Positions 59,384-64,000 of a stretch of 64,000 nucleotides of DNA are shown here, one piece after another. Below the pieces are notes generated by a model that saw only the letters and a list, made by a program, of their open reading frames with translations, was not told the DNA's origin and made no database searches. Origin of the DNA: Oryzias latipes. Its lineage: Eukaryota > Chordata > Actinopteri > Beloniformes > Adrianichthyidae. The DNA lies in NCBI RefSeq assembly GCF_002234675.1, contig NC_019860.2:9608586-9672585 (forward strand), given 5' to 3'. The translations under genes were made by a program, and so were the position numbers. Positions within the stretch are counted from its first letter, which is position 1. Each line of letters starts with the position of its first letter.

Positions 59384-59850
59384 AACTGAAAAAAATATAG
59401 TCTTTGGAATATTTGTTTTGAAATATGCTTTGGTTTGTTTGTGAACAAATCCCACATAGACCAAAAGTTGGGCCTTATCTGCGACATCTGTGGACTCATC
59501 AATTTCTAATAAGATGCTTTCTACTCTCTGCAAAGCATCCTCAAGCTGTGACAACACATCAACTCCTAATATTTTTGATCTTCTGATAGTGGAGGTGGCT
59601 GACTTTGGGATTGGCTTAATTTTGTTAGTGAGTTCATATTTTTGTGTCTGCCTTCCAGGAAAATCTCTGCAGCGGCACTCAAGCACTCTTTTCTAAACGT
59701 CACATCACTGAAAGATTTTCTACATTGCCCTAAAATCCATCTAATCCGCAGTGCACACTCATGCACCCGTTGCTGCGCAGAAAAAGAGTGAAGAGTCAGG
59801 TTGATCTCTCGTATTGGACTCTTAGTTGGTTTTATTTTCTGCTCTCTCAC
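59384..59850 (-). pseudogene. hAT transposase remnant, B3
   Basis: Same split frames; keeps ESTDVADKAQ like B2. Confidence 0.7.
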
Positions 59851-60712
59851 CTCAGACTTTTGACATTTTATTTATTGGTCATCTGCCTTTGAGAAAAATC
59901 CAAAAAAAGAGAAACAAACATAAAATATATTTTTTTATTGTACAACTCTGAGGCTCCAGCTTGTCAAGATCTCCAAGATCCTTCTCACTTGATGTTCCCA
60001 ATTCCCTGTAGGATAAAATCAAATATAAACAATTTCAGCAATCCAATCTGTTGAATTACCTTTAAAAAAAGTTTTATAATTGATAAAAACTGGCAAGGAA
60101 AAATATATTTGGATAACCTCACATAGTTGAAAGAACAAGTTATAACAACGTTATATTCTGTAATTGTGCAGAAATTTCTGTTTTCTCATCCAAAACAAAT
60201 TTACTCCACACTTGGGTTCATGTTAAAAGTTATTTCTTTGGTTATGAATTCAGGGAGGATTTAGAAAACAACAACCAAATCTGCAGGTGATACACTGAGG
60301 AAGATTATCACGGAGAATAGATGTAACTATCATCCGGATGATTGAATGATGGATGAAACTGGCCACTTCTGGAAGAAGATAGCACTGGAAGTGGCGAATT
60401 GCCCGTCGCTCAAATCGCGATGTGGGACCTCTCATGCTCCTTGTTTTAAGGCACAGAATAGAACTCCTAATGTGTGTTATAAAGTACGATACGGTTCAAT
60501 CTATTGCTTTGAGAGAAAAACCTTTATGTTGAGAAATCTTCCAATGCTCTTCAATGAATGTTTCAGAAAGCCTCAGAAATGTTCAGGAGGATTTTTGATG
60601 AGAAAGGATCAATGACGGACATTCTTCAACTGTGGCAGAGGTTTAGGTGGGTTGTGGTTCTCCGTCTTTGAAGATCCTGCATAGAAGACGGGGGGAAATT
60701 CTGAAAACAGTA
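59851..60712. other. Gene-free stretch upstream of the B3 protein gene
   Basis: Counterpart of 25834-26696. No gene recognised. Confidence 0.55.
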
Positions 60713-60872
60713 CTGTGATTCAGTGATGACATCATTCAGTGATGACATCATTCAATGACTACATCATCAAAGGATGACATTATATGATGTCATCCTTTGA
60801 TAATATTACATCATATCATCAAATGATGACATGCAATGATGTCATTTTACATCATGGCATGATGGGATTTAA
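60713..60872 (+). promoter_or_regulatory. CRE-like cluster with perfect hairpin, promoter candidate B3
   Basis: Same sites as in B1. Perfect 15-bp arms at 60766-60780 and 60787-60801. Confidence 0.55.
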
Positions 60873-62564
60873 ATGCATAAATACTCCCCAGAGATTAGTA
60901 TTCCTTCAACTCAAGAAGACACAAAGAAAACAAATCAGCTATCAAGAATGAGAAAAATGAGGCAACAGGAAGAAAAAGTTAAAAAACTCTGGTCCGATAT
61001 TGTTGAAAATGAGAGTGACATCGTCCTGGACGACGACTTTTATAACACGATTGTCTTCCCCGAGGAAAGTTCCAGAGAGGAGACCAGTCAGGACTCTCTC
61101 ATCCCCCAACACAATTCATCTCAAATCTCTGATGGTGACAGGCAATGTAGTCAGAGTGACTTTGAAGCTAATCTGGAGGTCAACAATATGATGTCCCCTG
61201 ACAATAGCTACACCCATGAGCACAGTCTGGACTCTCAAGACAATTCATCTCAAATCTCTGATGGCGACAGGAAATGTAGTCAGAGTGACTTTGAAGGTGA
61301 TCTGGAGATTTACTACTCAATGTCCCCTGACAACAGCTACACTGATGAGCAGACCGATGAGCACAGTCTGGACTCTCCCACCCCCAGAGAATATCCATTT
61401 GGACCCTCTGATTCAGATAGTGAGGATGACAATTCAAGTGATTCTGATTCAGAAGACTCACTATCAGAGGAGTCTCAAGAAGAAACTGACGTCAACGATC
61501 TTAATGGATTGATCTCACAGCGCAATAAGCTAAAAAGCTGTTTAGCTAAGAGGGAAAGGAACATCGCAAAAAAACTGGACCTCCTCAAGAAATATGAGCA
61601 GGAGGCACTTAAGGCTGATGAAGACTGGTTGTTTTCTGAAAAAAGTATTGAGCAGGAGCGGCACATTAGACAAGAGAGGCGAAAGGAAATCAGAGAACTT
61701 GAGGAGAAGATCCAAAATGTGACAGAATTCCTCACGGTGGAAAAGAAACCAAGCTACTCAAAGGGTTACAAGACAGTTTTAGAAGAGACAGAAATGGTCA
61801 CAAAACAACTGCTTGAAATCAACAATCTAAATTCACACATGGAAGATCAAATTGGAAAACAAAAGGAGAAAAGAGAAAATCTTGAAATTCAGGTGGTAGA
61901 GATGGTCTTTCTGTCCAACTTAGCGACCAATAGAATCAGCAACCAAGCAGAGACAATTGTGTGTGCACCTCAACAGAAGACCTCAATCCAGACGGAATTT
62001 GATAGACCTAAAAGTGCCTCTGGATTGAACCAAATAACAGCCTCAGCTTGTTTGGAATCACAAAAAAGTATTTTTACTATTGGAGCTGCACCTAAGAAAA
62101 CGACCAATAGGAGAGGAAAAAATAAGACCATTAGCCCTAAAGCAAAGCCGGACGCGTCTTCTCAACTGCTAGACACACTGAAAGTGAATCCACCACATCA
62201 GTTCAGTTGGGTTCAGTCAGAAGAAGCAGCCGTTAAAGTCAGCAGCCAGGCTAAATCAAGTGGGTGTGCACCTCAGGAAAAGTCTTTTGAACAACAAAGT
62301 TCTTTTGCAAAGAAAGTCTCGACATCGGACAAAGTAAAAGCCTCCTTGTTGTTAGAACCTCAGAAGACTATCTTTACCATTGGAGCTGCACCTCAGAAAA
62401 CCACGAAGAGAAGAAAAACTAAGAGCATTTGCCCTAAAGCAAAGCCGGACGCCTCTTCTCAACTGCTAGACACACTAAAAGTGAATCCACCACATCAGTT
62501 CAGTTGGGTTCAGTCAGAAGAAGCAGCCGTTAAAGTCAGCTCCAATGCAAGCAGCAATGCATAG
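60873..62564 (+). CDS. Unrecognised acidic/coiled-coil protein, 563 aa, copy B3
   Basis: Full-length sister of the B1 copy with both C-terminal repeats. Visible amino-acid differences are few: FYNTIV for FYNMIV, FEANLE for FEADLE, LEIYYS for LEFYYS, and LTVEKK for LKVEKK. The frame is intact from start to stop. The alternative start at residue 26 is at 60948. Domain layout is as described for 26857. Confidence 0.75.
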   Translation: MHKYSPEISIPSTQEDTKKTNQLSRMRKMRQQEEKVKKLWSDIVENESDIVLDDDFYNTIVFPEESSREETSQDSLIPQHNSSQISDGDRQCSQSDFEANLEVNNMMSPDNSYTHEHSLDSQDNSSQISDGDRKCSQSDFEGDLEIYYSMSPDNSYTDEQTDEHSLDSPTPREYPFGPSDSDSEDDNSSDSDSEDSLSEESQEETDVNDLNGLISQRNKLKSCLAKRERNIAKKLDLLKKYEQEALKADEDWLFSEKSIEQERHIRQERRKEIRELEEKIQNVTEFLTVEKKPSYSKGYKTVLEETEMVTKQLLEINNLNSHMEDQIGKQKEKRENLEIQVVEMVFLSNLATNRISNQAETIVCAPQQKTSIQTEFDRPKSASGLNQITASACLESQKSIFTIGAAPKKTTNRRGKNKTISPKAKPDASSQLLDTLKVNPPHQFSWVQSEEAAVKVSSQAKSSGCAPQEKSFEQQSSFAKKVSTSDKVKASLLLEPQKTIFTIGAAPQKTTKRRKTKSICPKAKPDASSQLLDTLKVNPPHQFSWVQSEEAAVKVSSNASSNA

Positions 62565-62612
62565 GTGTAAATATTAGATAACATTAGCTAGTAGGAATAT
62601 AAGTAATTTAGT

Positions 62613-62618
62613 AATAAA
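62613..62618 (+). promoter_or_regulatory. Polyadenylation signal AATAAA, B3
   Basis: Same offset from the stop codon as in the other copies. Confidence 0.5.
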
Positions 62619-62985
62619 AAGGTGTGACAGGTTTTCTACATGTATTTATATTATTTTATTTAATATTACAAATTGTTAGTGTTTTTACTAAGATAAATAT
62701 AAGTTGTCATATATTCATTTTAAGATTTATTTTTTATTTGGAAGTAGAGAAACATGTCTGAAGTTGATAAATATTTATAAGTCTTTGTTTTTATATATTA
62801 TTCATATATTCATTTAGTTCGTTTATCTATGTTTGACCTGAAGTTTCTCTTGATCTTTGTTTTAAAAAGTATAAATATAACACTAACAAAATTAATTTAT
62901 ATACAAATATGCAAATATGTTAGGATATATTGTCGTAGACAACATAGATAGAAAGATAGACTTATGAATGTGCACTAATTGTGCA
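62619..62985. other. AT-rich 3' flank, B3, shortened
   Basis: No gene. Ends at the deletion point near 62970. Confidence 0.55.
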
Positions 62986-63020
62986 TTAGTGGGTTCTCTC
63001 CGGGTGCTCCGGCTTTCCCT
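62986..63020 (+). repeat. Fragment of common teleost repeat, B3
   Basis: GGGTTCTCTCCGGGTGCTCC motif as in B1. Confidence 0.5.
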
Positions 63021-63212
63021 AGATTCTAAAAAAGACTTTTAAAAGTGAATTAGAGGCTAAGAGTGCCATCTGCCCTCGCTGTCTGCATCTACGCCTTCTC
63101 TCTCTGTTCTGTTCTCTCTGTTCAATTAGTAAGTAATTGATAACGAATAAATAAAAAAATACAAAATAAAATATAATAAAAAACAAATGAGTAAATAAAT
63201 ATATAAATAAAT

Positions 63213-63307
63213 ACATTCACACATGCACACATACACACATACACACATACACACATACACACATACATACATACATACATACATACATACATACATACAT
63301 ACATACA

Positions 63308-63339
<32 letters not shown>
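63213..63339 (+). repeat. (CATA)n microsatellite, B3
   Basis: CACACATA then CATA repeats, shorter than in B1 and B2. Confidence 0.95.
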
Positions 63340-63341
<2 letters not shown>

Positions 63342-63467
63342 AATAAATCAGTCACCAAGATATTTAGATTATGAACCAAATTAAAGCCGGGCAGTCTTGT
63401 GGGTTTTCTCCCAGCATTTCAGTTTCCCCACAGTAATTGTTAGTGATTGGCTAGCGACTGATAAATA

Positions 63468-64000
63468 TCCCCTCCCTGAATCGCCACCTTATCGTGGTGG
63501 AGTGGTTTGCGAGCCCGAATGATCCAAGGAGCCGGTACCTGGGTGGTGTTCCACCTCAAACTGGTCCTGGGAGACGGGCCAAACTAAGGGCGATTCAAAC
63601 AAGAACCTTTTCATTACTAGATCCACCTACTCCCCCCAATAAGAGTTACCAGTGCCCCCACCCTGGAGCCAGACTAGTCAGTAGTTAGCTTTTAATTGCT
63701 CTGAAGCAGTGGCCAGTGGGGCAGTGGACAGTGGGGCAGTGGATAGCAAGCATGTTGTCCTGAAGGCCCCCCAAAGCAAAGGAATTTTCCTGCACTTTTC
63801 TTGTTGGTGATAGATTTTGGGGCAGGACGAGCCACGGTGGGACACTGGCTTTATCCCCCTTTGGTTAGACACTTCACAGTGGGTCATTCAATCATCTATC
63901 TCCAATGAGTCCCCAATCCCCCCAAAACACAAACAAAAAAATCCTTCCCCGTGTCTTCGTGGCAGATGAGACATTCCCACTGCAGAGAAACCCGATGCAG
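63468..64000 (+). repeat. LINE 5'-end-like teleost repeat fragment, B3
   Basis: As at 29665, cut by the window end. The minisatellite is reduced to about 2.5 copies (63705-63741), and small indels break the long frame seen in B1 and B2. Confidence 0.5.

Larger units (their letters stand above)
58945..64000 (+). repeat. Higher-order B unit, copy B3 (partial, runs off the window)
   Basis: tRNA-His, hAT remnant, promoter block, 563-codon gene, microsatellite and the start of the LINE-like fragment. Compared with B1 and B2 it lacks over 200 bp of the AT-rich flank at about 62970. Confidence 0.92.

Overview
The window looks like a repeat-dense stretch of a teleost fish genome. The signs are eukaryotic tRNA-His genes without an encoded CCA, vertebrate-style LTR elements (a retrovirus-like ERV and a chromodomain Ty3/Gypsy element of the sushi type), hAT transposon debris, and short interspersed motifs I recognise from many fish genomes. 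The species cannot be named from the sequence.

Layout. (1) Positions 1-22772 are a head-to-tail array of about 1,630-bp units ('A units'), each carrying one 72-nt tRNA-His(GTG) gene; 14 tRNAs lie here with starts 1628-1631 bp apart. The array edge holds a small palindromic rearrangement and an 850-bp solo LTR with a 4-bp target duplication. (2) From 23697 a second kind of unit begins ('B unit', 7,137 bp in its plain form at 45315-52451). It also starts with tRNA-His and shares about 450 bp of downstream and 150 bp of upstream flank with the A unit. In between it carries a hAT transposase remnant (minus strand), a CRE-like promoter block with a perfect hairpin, an intact intronless reading frame of 563 codons of unknown function, AT-rich 3' flank, a CATA microsatellite, a fragment resembling a LINE 5' end, and a non-autonomous hAT-like element containing a degenerate tRNA-like sequence. 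(3) Copy B1 (23697-45314) is enlarged by a 1,232-bp tandem duplication and by a 13.1-kb ERV inserted in the hAT-like element; a young sushi-type Gypsy element sits inside that ERV. (4) Copy B2 (45315-52451) is uninterrupted, but its protein gene has lost 99 codons. (5) At 52452-57743 A-type units return, interrupted by a 1,000-N assembly gap. (6) At 57744-58944 is a 1,201-bp A/B hybrid unit. (7) Copy B3 (58945 to the end) repeats the tRNA, hAT remnant and 563-codon gene and runs off the window.

In all there are 21 tRNA-His genes and three copies of one unrecognised protein gene amplified together. The protein has an acidic serine-rich N-terminal part with a twofold repeat, a central predicted coiled coil and a basic twofold C-terminal repeat, which could suit a nuclear or chromatin/cytoskeletal role, but no family is recognised. 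The tRNA genes and the protein gene are linked physically by shared unit structure; a functional link is only a hypothesis. Variation among units (alternating subtypes, deletion between internal repeats, microhomology junctions, tandem duplication) points to continuing unequal exchange and gene conversion.
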